A DNA stretch of 64,000 nt from Thiohalocapsa sp. ML1 (GTDB lineage: Bacteria > Pseudomonadota > Gammaproteobacteria > Chromatiales > Chromatiaceae). The notes under the pieces were generated by a model, which ran no database searches, was not told the DNA's origin, and saw only the letters and a program-made list of their open reading frames with translations. The DNA lies in NCBI RefSeq assembly GCF_001469165.1, contig NZ_JABX01000007.1, positions 62,001 to 126,000 of the forward strand, given 5' to 3'. A program made the position numbers and the translations under genes. Shown here piece after piece: positions 39,381 through 48,095 of this stretch; within the stretch, counting starts at the first letter, position 1, and every line of letters begins with the position of its first letter.

Positions 39381-40711
39381 GCGGGCACCCCCACCGGGGT
39401 CGGCAGCGGCAGCGCGTCCGGGGCGGGCTCGGCCGCGTCGCCGGTGAGCCAGCCGGTGTCGGCGCCGAGCCGATCCGCCACGTCTACGGCGGCGCGCAGC
39501 GCGTCCTCATGGAAGCCGTAGCCGTGATAGCTGCCGCAAAAGTAGAGGCGGTCGGCGCCCTGCAGCCGGTGCAGCTCGGGCTGCGCGTCCATCGCGGCCT
39601 GGTCGTACACCGGGTGGTCGTAGGTCATCTCGCGGATGACCGTGGCGGGGTCGGGGTCCGTCAGCGGGTTCAGGGACACGAAGTAGTCGCGGCGGCTGGT
39701 CAGGCCTTGGAGCCGGTTCATCCAGTAGGTCACGGACACGGATTTGTCGCCATCGGCGCCGTCGGCGGCCAGGTAGTTCCACGCCGACCACACCACGCGA
39801 CGCGCCGGCATCAGCCGCGCGTCCGTGTGCAGGAAGGTGCGATTCGGCTGATAGCGGAAGCGCGCCAGCAGGTCCGCCTCCAGCTCGGTCGGCTGCTCGA
39901 TGAGCGCGAGCGCATGGTCCGCGTGGCAGGCGAGCACGACGCGGTCGCAGTCGATGCTGCGCCCCGAGGCGAGCTGCACGCGCGCGCCGGCCTCGCGCCG
40001 CTGCACGGACACGGCACCATCCTGCACCATGCGCGCAGGACCCAGGTCCGCTGCGATGCGCTTCACGTAGGACTGCGAGCCGTCGGCGACGGTGCGCCAC
40101 GCGGGCCGCTCCAGCGGGTTCAGTAGCCGGTGATTGTCGAAGAAACGCGCCAGGCTCTCGGCCGGAAACTCCAGCATCGTCGCCGGCGGGCAGGACCAGA
40201 TGGCCGCCGCCATCGGCAACAGGTAATGGTCGCGGAAGCCGTCGCCCAAGCGCGCGTCGGCCAGGAATCGTCCGAGGCTGCGGCCGTTGAAGCTCGAATC
40301 GCGCAGGCAGCGCCGGCAGACGGCACCGAAGCGCAGGATGTCCACGAGCATCCGTAGAAAACGCGGGCTTACCAGATTGCGGCGCTGTGCAAAGATCGTG
40401 TGGGGGCCGTCGCCGCCATACTCGACGCGGCCTGGGCCGATGGAGGCGGCAAAGGACATGTCCGAGGCGCGGGTCGGCACGCTTAAGCGCGCCAAGAACC
40501 GGACGAACAGCGGATAGTTGCGCGTGTTGTAGACGATGAAGCCCGTGTCCACCGGTATCCGGGAGCCGTCTTCGTCGACATCAATGGTGTTGGTATGGCC
40601 ACCGAAGTAGCCGTTCTTTTCGATCAGCGTCACGTCGTGGCGCTGAGACAGCAACCACGCAGACGCCAAGCCGGCGATGCCGCTGCCGATGACACAGACT
40701 CGATCTCTCAT
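39377..40711 (-). CDS. NAD(P)/FAD-dependent oxidoreductase (amine-oxidase fold)
   Basis: This 444-aa flavoprotein has the N-terminal Rossmann motif VCVIGSGIAGLASAWLLSQR with FAD-binding ENNGYFGGHTNTID-like EKNGYFGGHTNTID and PVDTGFIVYN. LYFCGSYHGYGFHEDALRAA near the C-terminus is the second FAD contact. It is the first gene of the DUF1365/cfa operon, to which it is coupled by overlap. It probably oxidises or desaturates a lipid-linked intermediate (inference). The ATG at 40711 is the first methionine before the Rossmann fold. Confidence 0.92.
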   Translation of the reverse strand: MRDRVCVIGSGIAGLASAWLLSQRHDVTLIEKNGYFGGHTNTIDVDEDGSRIPVDTGFIVYNTRNYPLFVRFLARLSVPTRASDMSFAASIGPGRVEYGGDGPHTIFAQRRNLVSPRFLRMLVDILRFGAVCRRCLRDSSFNGRSLGRFLADARLGDGFRDHYLLPMAAAIWSCPPATMLEFPAESLARFFDNHRLLNPLERPAWRTVADGSQSYVKRIAADLGPARMVQDGAVSVQRREAGARVQLASGRSIDCDRVVLACHADHALALIEQPTELEADLLARFRYQPNRTFLHTDARLMPARRVVWSAWNYLAADGADGDKSVSVTYWMNRLQGLTSRRDYFVSLNPLTDPDPATVIREMTYDHPVYDQAAMDAQPELHRLQGADRLYFCGSYHGYGFHEDALRAAVDVADRLGADTGWLTGDAAEPAPDALPLPTPVGVPA

Positions 40712-40904
40712 GCGGATGCGTTGTACAGGTTTCGTCCGGGAGGGTGGATGGAAGATCTGGACAAGGCCGATCGGTATCAATGGTGCGCTACGCCGACGAG
40801 GCGGATAGTGCAACGGACCGGCGCCAGGGCCGGCTCGCCCGCGCGGCCGGCGGAATCTACCACGCCCGGATGCGCCTGCGCCCCCGGCGGACGCTGCGAT
40901 CGGG

Positions 40905-41170
40905 TCCGATGCGGCAGCGGCGCTCGCGCGCTACATCCAGCGGCATGCCCCCGCGCAGATCGTGCGCTGCTCCGGAATGCTCGTCGTAGGGTCGTCGCTC
41001 GGCGTCTTTTCGGATACCGTTTCTACCTGCGGGAGGTGGGGGCGGGCATCCCCATCGCGCTCGTGAACCACGGGCGCGCCCGCGCGGAGGACTTGGCCTC
41101 GGTCAAGCTCGACGTCGACAGCGCCCGAACCCTGACCGCCGCGCTTCGGCTCTGCGCGGCGCACCGCTGA
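40905..41170 (+). pseudogene. Sirtuin (Sir2/CobB) C-terminal remnant
   Basis: SGMLVVGSSLGVFS (about 40971-41012) and, in the next frame, GYRFYLREVGAGIPIALVNH followed by EDLASVKLDVDSARTLTAAL match the C-terminal Rossmann part of sirtuins (LVVGSSL, IVNxGxTRxD, xxDxxCG). A single missing base near 41012 would join them. The N-terminal NAD-binding and zinc parts are absent. The upstream 40712-40900 stretch has no recognisable gene. Confidence 0.6.
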
Positions 41171-41213
41171 CCGCGACCGCGCCCCGCGGCACCAACCCAT
41201 GGGAGAACCAGCG

Positions 41214-42521
41214 ATGCAACAAGTGCGGATCAAAAGCAAGGGCCCACGGCTGTTGCCGAAGCCGAAGCCGCCGCGGCCGCTGCGCCCGCAGGGTCCACAG
41301 CACCCGCTGACCCACCACGAGATCCTGACCCTGATGGGCCCCTTTACCGCCCGCGGGCTGCACGCGGACATGGCCGCGAGCCGGCGCGAGGCGCGGGTGC
41401 TCGCGTTCACGGCGACTGAGATACCGGCGGATGCCGACTGCCCCATCGCGCTGACTGCACGACTGCGCCTGGAGGCCGGCGCCGCCAGCGGCAAGCATCG
41501 CCTGGTGCGGGAGGTGCGCGACGGGTCCGGCCTGATGGCAACGCTCACCGCCGAAGGGGCGGAGCTCGATACCCTGCTCGCGCAACTGGAGCAGGTGTCG
41601 GTGCGCCGGCACTTCGGCGTGCACGGCGGGGTGCCGGTGGCGCGCAGCTATGTGCTGATGCCGGCGTCGCTGGCCTTCTCGCAGCGGGCCGGCGCCGACG
41701 CGCGGCGCGCTGCGGCCACCGTCGGCGGGCGGCTCTGGCAGGCGGCGCGGAGCCGGGCGGAGGCGCTGTTGGGCGAACGCGTCGCGTGGCTGCGCCGCAA
41801 GCCGGCGGCCGCGCCGGACCCCGCGCCGGCCGATGAGCTGTTGATCGGCGACGCCGACGGCGCGCTTCGGGCCGTGCTGACCGAGGCCAACGCCCGCATC
41901 GACCCGATCCACCTGAATCTCAAGGCGGATCGCTTCAGCGGCATGCCGGCGGAGGTGAAGCTGACGCCGGACCCCGGGGTGAAGCTCAAGGTGCCGGAGG
42001 ACCTCATTGCCGTCATTGCCTGGGACTTCCGGCCGCTGCGCCAGATCGTGACCTATTGGCGCAGCGCCATCCGTGTCGCGACCCATGAGCCCGCGCGCAC
42101 GGCCGATATCGAAACGAAGCTCGGCGCGATGGTGGCGCACCTCGCGGCGACCCTCGCCGAGGCGCCGCAGAGCTTCCACGAGCGCCATGCCGGCGCGCGC
42201 TGGCGGGTGGCCTATCAGCGGGCACTGCCGATGCTGATGCTGCTCGGCATCATGGCCGCGTCGCCGGCCATCCGCTGGGTGGAGCTGGCCGACCACTCCA
42301 TGCTGCGGCTCCTGATCTTCCACGCCCCGCCGCTGATGCTGGTGTCGTTCTTTTTGATGCGCGAGATGCCCCGCTTCGAGTTTCCGCCGCTGCCGCGGGC
42401 GCTGATGCAGCGGGCCTGGGTCGAGCGCGTGACGGAGAAAAAGGCGGCGCCGCCCGAGCCGGGCGGCGCAGAGCGATTCGCGGGCTTGGAGCGGCCGGCG
42501 GCGGCCGAGGCCGAGGGCTAG
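41214..42521 (+). CDS. Conserved membrane-associated protein of unknown function
   Basis: This 435-aa protein starts best at the ATG at 41214, which has a ggag RBS (an in-frame ATG at 41199 would contain that RBS). The N-terminus is basic and Pro-rich (KSKGPRLLPKPKPPRPLRPQ). A mixed alpha/beta middle follows (ARVLAFTATEIPADADCPIA; VSVRRHFGVHGGVPVARSYV). The C-terminal third has two hydrophobic helices (ALPMLMLLGIMAASPAIRWV and LLIFHAPPLMLVSFFLMREM). It lies immediately upstream of the MoxR/VWA pair on the same strand. I do not recognise a family. Confidence 0.75.
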   Translation: MQQVRIKSKGPRLLPKPKPPRPLRPQGPQHPLTHHEILTLMGPFTARGLHADMAASRREARVLAFTATEIPADADCPIALTARLRLEAGAASGKHRLVREVRDGSGLMATLTAEGAELDTLLAQLEQVSVRRHFGVHGGVPVARSYVLMPASLAFSQRAGADARRAAATVGGRLWQAARSRAEALLGERVAWLRRKPAAAPDPAPADELLIGDADGALRAVLTEANARIDPIHLNLKADRFSGMPAEVKLTPDPGVKLKVPEDLIAVIAWDFRPLRQIVTYWRSAIRVATHEPARTADIETKLGAMVAHLAATLAEAPQSFHERHAGARWRVAYQRALPMLMLLGIMAASPAIRWVELADHSMLRLLIFHAPPLMLVSFFLMREMPRFEFPPLPRALMQRAWVERVTEKKAAPPEPGGAERFAGLERPAAAEAEG

Positions 42522-42591
42522 CGAAGCCTTACACCGGCGCGGGCGGGGTGTGCCGTGTCGAGCAACCCGCTCGTGGACGCAAGTACACTTG

Positions 42592-42639
42592 GGGCCGAGG
42601 GCCGAGGGCCGAGGATGGCTGCCTTGGCCCTTGGCCCTT
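42592..42639. repeat. Heptamer-based hairpin (gggccga)n/(ttggccc)n
   Basis: Three gggccga units pair, with G-U wobbles in RNA, with ccttggcccttggccctt. It lies between the membrane protein and the MoxR gene. Confidence 0.85.
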
Positions 42640-42723
42640 CTGCCGTCCAAAATCCGGTACGCTGGGTCGATAACCAGGCATTGGCCTGGTCCTGCAAGAC
42701 AACCAAACCCATAGGAGCGACGC

Positions 42724-43824
42724 TTGCAAGGCAACCCGATGAACATCCCGCCCGTCTCCATCGCGGCGGTGAAGGACGCGCTCATCGAGCAGTTCGCGGA
42801 CCCGGTGCTGCGTCGGCGGGCGTCCATGCTCTGGGGCACCCGCGGGGTGGGCAAGTCGTCCATCGTGCGGCAGGTGGCGGCGCACTTCGACGTGCCGTTG
42901 ATCGATCTGCGGCTCACGACGATCGAGCCCGTAGACATCCGCGGGGCGATCTTTGCCGACGAGCGCCAGGCCAAGACAGTCTGGTTCCCGCCGGAGTTCC
43001 TGCCCGAGGCCGGCTCGCCGGACGGCATCCTGTTCCTGGACGAGCTGACGGCGGCCGATCAGCGGCTGCAGATTTCGGCCTACTCGCTGATCCTGGACCG
43101 GCGCGTCGGCAACTACCGGCTGCCGGACGGCTGGCAGATCGTCGTCGCGGGCAATGCGGCCTTCCACGGCGCCGTGAGCCACGACATGGGCACGGCGCTG
43201 GCGGACCGCATGTTCCACTTCAACGTGCAGTCGGTCATCGACGCCTTTCTGGCCTACGCCCTGGCCAATGACCTGGCACCGGAGGTGATGGCGTATCTGA
43301 AGGTCCGCCCGGACAAGCTCGACGACACCGCGAGCCAGCTCGCGAATGATCATCTGGTCGGCGCGAGCCCGCGCGGCTGGGAGGACGTGTCGAGCGTGCT
43401 GAAGTCGGACCTGTTGTCCGAGGCCGGCAAGCGCGTCTTCGTGCAGGGGCGTATCGGGGCGCCCAATGCGGCGGAATTCTTCGGCGTGCTGCGGGAGATC
43501 CAGGCCGGCACGGACGTGCTCGCGCTGCTGGACGCCGAGCCCGGCGAGGCCACCGCGGCGCTCCTGCCGACGAGCCTGGACGGCCTCTACGGCATGCTCT
43601 ACGCGCTGGTCGCCATGGCGACGGACGCGCCGCGCATGGCGCGCGCGCTGGCCATCCTGGACCAGCTCCCGGACGTGCAGAGCGACGCGCCGCTGCCGAT
43701 CCGCGAGGTGCAGACGCTGGGCATGGAGCTGTTGTTCCAGCGTGCGTTGGAGCGCGGGCTGGAGGGCGCCGTGCTGGCGAGCCCGGCCTATCGGCGCTAC
43801 AGCGAGGCGCGGGCGGCGGCTTGA
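42724..43824 (+). CDS. MoxR-family AAA+ ATPase
   Basis: This 366-aa AAA+ protein has Walker A (GTRGVGKSSI) at about residue 38, Walker B (GILFLDELTAA) at about 102, and sensor 1 (IVVAGNAAF) at about 141. The start is taken as the TTG at 42724 because aggag lies 6 bp before it; the ATG at 42739 is 21 bp from that RBS and less likely. MoxR ATPases act with VWA-domain proteins to remodel or activate targets, and the next gene is exactly such a protein, separated by about 30 bp. Confidence 0.9.
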   Translation: MQGNPMNIPPVSIAAVKDALIEQFADPVLRRRASMLWGTRGVGKSSIVRQVAAHFDVPLIDLRLTTIEPVDIRGAIFADERQAKTVWFPPEFLPEAGSPDGILFLDELTAADQRLQISAYSLILDRRVGNYRLPDGWQIVVAGNAAFHGAVSHDMGTALADRMFHFNVQSVIDAFLAYALANDLAPEVMAYLKVRPDKLDDTASQLANDHLVGASPRGWEDVSSVLKSDLLSEAGKRVFVQGRIGAPNAAEFFGVLREIQAGTDVLALLDAEPGEATAALLPTSLDGLYGMLYALVAMATDAPRMARALAILDQLPDVQSDAPLPIREVQTLGMELLFQRALERGLEGAVLASPAYRRYSEARAAA

Positions 43825-43856
43825 GCCGCGCCGGTCATCAGGCCGCACCAACCGCC

Positions 43857-45245
43857 ATGTCCGGGCAAGCCGAGCACGCCCCCCGCCGCAGCGCCGTCTA
43901 CGAGCACCGCGGCACCCGCGCCGTGCAGCGGATGGTGGAGTACGCGCCGTCCACGGGCGGGCTCGCGCTCTGGATCCGGCACGTCGATGCCGAGTCCGAA
44001 AGCGACGGCCGACTCATCGCCGCCAACGACGGCGCAACCATCTACTACGGCCCGGGCTTCGAGGCACTGCCGCTCTCGGTGCAGACCGGCGTCGTCGCGC
44101 ATCAGGTGCTGCACGTGGCGCTCCGCCACCCGCAGCGCCAAGCCGAGCTGCAACGGCTCATCGGCGACGTCGACCCGGAGCTGTTCAACATCTGCGCGGA
44201 CGCCATCGTCAACAGCACGCTGTCGCACCTGACCTGGCTTCGGCTCCCGGAGGGCTCGGTGCTGCTGGAGGAGCTGCTGGCCGGCTCGCTGATGCGCCTG
44301 GAGTCGCCGGACAAGGCGCTGCTGGACTGGGACGTGGAGCGGCTCTATCGCGCCGTGGACGATCGCGCCGCCGGCAGCGGCGGCAGCGGCACCCGCCGCG
44401 GCGGCAAGGGCCAGCGCGACCACGACCAGGGCCGCAGCCGGCGCAGCGGCGAGTCCGAGCAGGGCGGCACCGAGGCCAAGGAAGACGGCCCGCGGGCGGC
44501 CCGGGCGCGGCACATCGCCGGCGCCATCATCCGCGACCTGCTGCCGGCCGCCGACGCCGAGCACCCGGAGGCAGAGGCCGAGCACGCCCGCGACTGGCGC
44601 GAGCGCATCACCCGCGCCCACGCCGGCGACGGCGTGCACTCCATGCTGCGCGCGCTGCTCGCGGACCTGCCGAAGGTCCGCACGCCCTGGGAGCAATTGC
44701 TCCGCACGCAACTCGCCCGCGGGCTGTCCATGCAGCCGGAGCTGTCGTGGTCGCGGCCGTCGCGCTCGTATCTGGCCAATCGCGGCCGGGTCGGCGGTCG
44801 GGATGGGCAGGGCGGCGGCATGCGCATGCCCTGGGAGCCGGGGCGGGCGTCGTCCCGCGCCGTCGCGCGGCTCGCGGTGCTCGTGGACGTGTCGGGCTCC
44901 GTGGACGACGCGCTGATGCACCGCTTCGCCGCGGAGCTTCAGTCCATCAGCCGGCGCTTGGAGGCGCGCGTGCTGGTCGTCATCGGCGACGACAAGGTGC
45001 GCGACGTGCGGTTCTTCGAGCCCGGCCGCTCCAACCTGCGCGACATCGAATTCCACGGCGGCGGCGGCACCGACTTCACGCCGCTGCTCACCGAGGCCGC
45101 GCGCCACGGCCCGGACATGGCCGTGTTCCTGACCGACCTGGACGGCCGCGTGGACTACTGCCCGCCCTTCCCGGTGCTCTGGGCCGTGCCCGCGAGCGCC
45201 GAGCCCATGGAGCCGCCCTTCGGGCGCAAGCTGGTGCTCGAGTAG
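43857..45245 (+). CDS. VWA-like metallopeptidase-related protein (DUF2201 type)
   Basis: This is a 462-aa protein. The N-terminal half carries VVAHQVLHVALRHPQRQAEL, resembling an HExxH peptidase motif in which Glu is replaced by Gln, followed by ICADAIVNSTL. A Gly/Arg/Ser-rich linker runs over about residues 172-215. The C-terminal VWA-like domain begins at RLAVLVDVSGSVDDAL (MIDAS DxSxS) and continues VLVVIGDDKVRDVRFF, GGGGTDFTPLL and AVFLTDLDGRV. A TTG at 43821 overlapping the MoxR stop is an alternative start; the ATG at 43857 is used. It is the partner of the MoxR ATPase. Confidence 0.88.
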   Translation: MSGQAEHAPRRSAVYEHRGTRAVQRMVEYAPSTGGLALWIRHVDAESESDGRLIAANDGATIYYGPGFEALPLSVQTGVVAHQVLHVALRHPQRQAELQRLIGDVDPELFNICADAIVNSTLSHLTWLRLPEGSVLLEELLAGSLMRLESPDKALLDWDVERLYRAVDDRAAGSGGSGTRRGGKGQRDHDQGRSRRSGESEQGGTEAKEDGPRAARARHIAGAIIRDLLPAADAEHPEAEAEHARDWRERITRAHAGDGVHSMLRALLADLPKVRTPWEQLLRTQLARGLSMQPELSWSRPSRSYLANRGRVGGRDGQGGGMRMPWEPGRASSRAVARLAVLVDVSGSVDDALMHRFAAELQSISRRLEARVLVVIGDDKVRDVRFFEPGRSNLRDIEFHGGGGTDFTPLLTEAARHGPDMAVFLTDLDGRVDYCPPFPVLWAVPASAEPMEPPFGRKLVLE

Positions 45246-45618
45246 CAGCAGCAGTGGGGCCGGCTTCCAGCCGGCCCGCCCGCCAGTTGCCCAAGCGCCC
45301 GCCCGAGCCTCCGGCGGCCGCCCGTGCGGGGCGCAGAGCGCCCCCCACCGCGGCGGCGCTTGTGCTAGCACCCCGGCGCTCGTGCCAGCGCGATGGCCCT
45401 CGTGACACCGCTCCAGCGGTGTCACGCATCTGCGGGCGCTCTGCGCCCTGAAGCGCCCGTGCACGCGATCGACTAAGCTCTGCCCTATCGCACACGACGA
45501 TCAGGAGCCCCTATGTTCACGCGCCAAGCGGCGGCGCAGGTGCTGTTCGACGCCTGGACCCATTAGCAAACGCCATCCACGCGTCACGCGATCGGCGCAG
45601 CGCGTGCGGCCTGCCACG
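45246..45618. other. Intergenic region with hairpins and a 17-codon ORF
   Basis: These 373 bp separate the VWA gene from the convergent persulfide dioxygenase. Hairpins are ggggcgc-aga-gcgcccc (45328-45344) and the perfect gtgacaccgct-cc-agcggtgtcac (45402-45425). A 17-aa ORF at 45513-45566 (MFTRQAAAQVLFDAWTH) has a good aggag RBS; it could be the start of a lost gene. No larger gene is visible. Confidence 0.6.
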
Positions 45619-46371
45619 TCAGCCTTGGTCGCTCGCGGCACAAGGCCCGCGGAACTGCTCCGGCACATTGGCCGGACATTCGCCGCAGGCCTCGTTGCCG
45701 GGCACGGCGAAGTCGATCTTGCGCGGGTAGGGCAGGTCGAGCCCGTTCATCAGCGCCACGAAGTCCTCCTTGGTGCGTCCGCCGCCCAAGCGCGGGTTGC
45801 GCGCCTTCTCCTGCGCGATGCTGGTGACGAAGCGCTGCTCATAGTCGTGGCCCGGGTAGACCAGTGTCTCATCGGGCAGCGAGAAGAGCTTGTTATGGAT
45901 GCTGTTGTACAAGTCGCCCGCGCTGCCAGACTGAAAATCCGTGCGCCCGCAGGCCTCGATCAGCAGCGCATCGCCGGTGAACAGGAGCTTCTGCACCGGC
46001 GTGTCGATGAGGTAGGCGTGGTGGTGATCCGTGTGCCCGGGCGTGAACAGCGGATGCAGGCTGACGGAGCCCACCTGGAAGGGCTCGCCCTCCTGCACGC
46101 CGAGGTCGGCGCAGGGCAGGCCGAGCATCTTCGGGTAGGCCGTCTTGCAGCCGGTGCGGCCCTTGAGGCGCTTGGCGCTGGTGAGATGGTCGGCATGGAC
46201 GTGCGTCTCCAGCGTCGCCAGCAAGCTCAGGCCCAAGTCTTTTAGCAGTTGCAGGTCGCGCTCGACGGTATCGAGCACGGGGTCGATGAGGATCGCCTGG
46301 CGCGTCTCCTCGCAGCCGATGAGGTAGGTATAGGTGCAGGAGTCCGCCTCCAGCAGTTGTTTGAAGATCAT
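45619..46371 (-). CDS. Persulfide dioxygenase (ETHE1-like)
   Basis: This 250-aa metallo-beta-lactamase-fold enzyme starts MIFKQLLEADSCTYTYLIGC at the ATG at 46371. Mononuclear iron ligands and fold motifs are ETHVHADHLTS (HxHxDH), FTPGHTDHHH, FTGDALLI and VYPGHDYEQR, as in ETHE1. It oxidises glutathione persulfide to sulfite and glutathione, fitting a sulfur-oxidising lifestyle. The extended frame upstream to 46479 is low-complexity. The C-terminal CGECPANVPEQF tail is common in the bacterial group. Confidence 0.93.
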   Translation of the reverse strand: MIFKQLLEADSCTYTYLIGCEETRQAILIDPVLDTVERDLQLLKDLGLSLLATLETHVHADHLTSAKRLKGRTGCKTAYPKMLGLPCADLGVQEGEPFQVGSVSLHPLFTPGHTDHHHAYLIDTPVQKLLFTGDALLIEACGRTDFQSGSAGDLYNSIHNKLFSLPDETLVYPGHDYEQRFVTSIAQEKARNPRLGGGRTKEDFVALMNGLDLPYPRKIDFAVPGNEACGECPANVPEQFRGPCAASDQG

Positions 46372-46504
46372 GGCTTGCTCCGGATCGTGTCGGTTGTGCG
46401 GTGGGGCTTGCGTGGAATGGAAGGATTGTCGCGGGCGCTCCGCCGTGGCACAACCGGGGTCTCTCTGCGCCCTCGACACGCTGCGGCATTACTTGGAGGT
46501 CACA

Positions 46505-47410
46505 TTGCCTGATGCGATCCACTGGCTGGCCTTGCGCCGGCGCCTCGCGTGCCTGCTGCTCGCCGCACTCGGCGCCGGCGGCACCTGGCTGCACGCCGAC
46601 GAGTCCGTGCTGCCGATCTTCGATGCGCATCTGCACTACACCGGCATCGATGCCGCGGCGCTGTCACCGATCGAGATCATCGGCATCCTAGACCGCAACG
46701 GCGTCACCCGGGCCGTCGTCTCCGGCCTGCCGAACCGGGCAGTAGAGCGGCTCCACGCGGCGGCGCCCGCGCGGATCATTCCGTTTCTCAACGTCTACCG
46801 CGGCCCCGACCCCAAGGTCAACTGGATGCACGACGCCGAGCTGCCGGCGCGGGTGCGGGACATGCTCGACGCCGGCGGCCTCTACCGCGGCATCGGCGAG
46901 CTGCACATCTTCGCGAAGGATGCCGAGAGCGCCGTGCTGATGGCGCTCGCGGACCTCGCCGCCGAGCGCGGGCTGCTGCTCCAGGTGCACGGCGATGTGG
47001 AAGTGATTGACGCCCTCTTTGCGCGCCAGCCCGGGCTGACGGTGCTGTGGGCGCACCTCGGCACCAAGCCGCATCCGGACGCGCTGGCGCCCGCGTTGGC
47101 GCAGCATCCGAACCTATATGTCGATACCTCCGTGCGCGACGGCCGCTTCGTCGATGCTCGCGGCCGGCTCAAGCCGCTCTGGCGCGACTTCTTCATCGCG
47201 CACGCCGACCGCGTGCTGGTGGGCGTCGATACCTACTGGACCAAGCGCTGGCAGGGCTTCGATGCCGTGGCGGCGGAGATCCGCGCGTGGCTCGCGCAGT
47301 TGCCGCCGGAGGTCGCGGAACAGCTTGCCAGTGGGAATGCGAACAGGCTGTTCGGCGACGCCGAGCCAGCCGATCGGGCACACGGCCTCGGCTGGCTGCC
47401 GTCGTCCTAG
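46505..47410 (+). CDS. Exported amidohydrolase-family protein
   Basis: This 301-aa protein is read from a TTG at 46505 with ggagg 5 bp upstream; no ATG fits. The N-terminus is a signal peptide (LACLLLAALGAGGTWLHADE). The metal-dependent hydrolase motifs are PIFDAHLHYTG (HxH), LLQVHGDVEV (His), and WAHLGTKPHPD, with VLVGVDTYW as the late Asp. ASGNANRLFG closes the amidohydrolase_2 pattern. Export to the periplasm is likely; the substrate is unknown. It is divergently transcribed from the persulfide dioxygenase gene with about 130 bp between. Confidence 0.82.
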   Translation: MPDAIHWLALRRRLACLLLAALGAGGTWLHADESVLPIFDAHLHYTGIDAAALSPIEIIGILDRNGVTRAVVSGLPNRAVERLHAAAPARIIPFLNVYRGPDPKVNWMHDAELPARVRDMLDAGGLYRGIGELHIFAKDAESAVLMALADLAAERGLLLQVHGDVEVIDALFARQPGLTVLWAHLGTKPHPDALAPALAQHPNLYVDTSVRDGRFVDARGRLKPLWRDFFIAHADRVLVGVDTYWTKRWQGFDAVAAEIRAWLAQLPPEVAEQLASGNANRLFGDAEPADRAHGLGWLPSS

Positions 47411-47480
47411 TTTGCTCGACGGCGCCAAATGCTTGCAGGTGAGTCAAGTTTTACGACGACAAGGCGCTTTGAGGGACAAA

Positions 47481-47522
47481 GGGCCAAGGACCAAGGACCA
47501 AGGGAGCCCGCCTTGGCCCTTG
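47481..47522. repeat. Heptamer-based hairpin, degenerate copy
   Basis: gggccaaggaccaaggacca followed by agggagcccgccttggccct, an imperfect member of the same family as at 37206 and 42592. It lies after the amidohydrolase gene in the 312-bp stretch 47411-47722, which has no gene. Confidence 0.8.
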
Positions 47523-47722
47523 CTTCACTTGCGACAACGAGTGGGCTGTGCAGGACGACGCCACCTTGCCCTGGTCGGTCTGAGGCTCTGCCTTGCTAGT
47601 CGTCAACCCTGACTCGGCACGTCGCGAAGTCCCGCCGATCCGTGCTCGGGCTGCGACCGTCTCCCGGGTGTGCCCTATACTCTCGCTGCGACAACGCGCA
47701 GACGGCGGGAGCAGCGACAACC

Positions 47723-48091
47723 ATGGCACTGAAGCAGATCGAGGTGGATGGGCAGCCCATCCTGGTCGAGGTGACGGATCTCGACATCGAGGCCGGCGGC
47801 GACGGCCGCTGGGAGAACACCAGCAAGGGCGGCTTGAGCGCAGCCGACGGCGCGGACATGGGCGAGCGCATCAGCGGCTTGGTCGCCGTGCTCACCGCCC
47901 CGGTGCGCCGCTCGCTCGCGGTCGCCGGCGCCGCGGAGTGGACCATGGAGATCACGATGGGCTTCAAAGGCGAGACCGGCGTGCCCTTCGTCGCCAAGGG
48001 CGAGGCCAACGCCGCCGTCAAGGTGACGGCGACATGGAGCAAGCCAGCGCCGCGGGAGCGCGGCTGGCTGAGGCGGGCGAAGCGGCGCTGA
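47723..48091 (+). CDS. Trypco1 (trypsin-co-occurring domain) protein
   Basis: This 122-aa protein (MALKQIEVDGQPILVEVTDL) has the Trypco1/CU044_2847 pattern: short N-terminal beta strands, a middle helix (GERISGLVAVLTAPVRRSLA), then EWTMEITMGFKGETGVPFVA and AAVKVTATW. Trypco domains are named for occurring next to trypsin-like proteases, and the next gene, 4 bp downstream, is one. The probable role is to regulate or recruit the protease (inference). It is the first gene of a five-gene plus-strand island. Confidence 0.85.
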   Translation: MALKQIEVDGQPILVEVTDLDIEAGGDGRWENTSKGGLSAADGADMGERISGLVAVLTAPVRRSLAVAGAAEWTMEITMGFKGETGVPFVAKGEANAAVKVTATWSKPAPRERGWLRRAKRR

Positions 48092-48095
48092 GGCG

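Noticed and set aside
43797..45464. 555-codon minus-strand frame
   Set aside because: Its translation is His/Gln/Arg-rich low complexity opposite the VWA gene, which has clear domain motifs.
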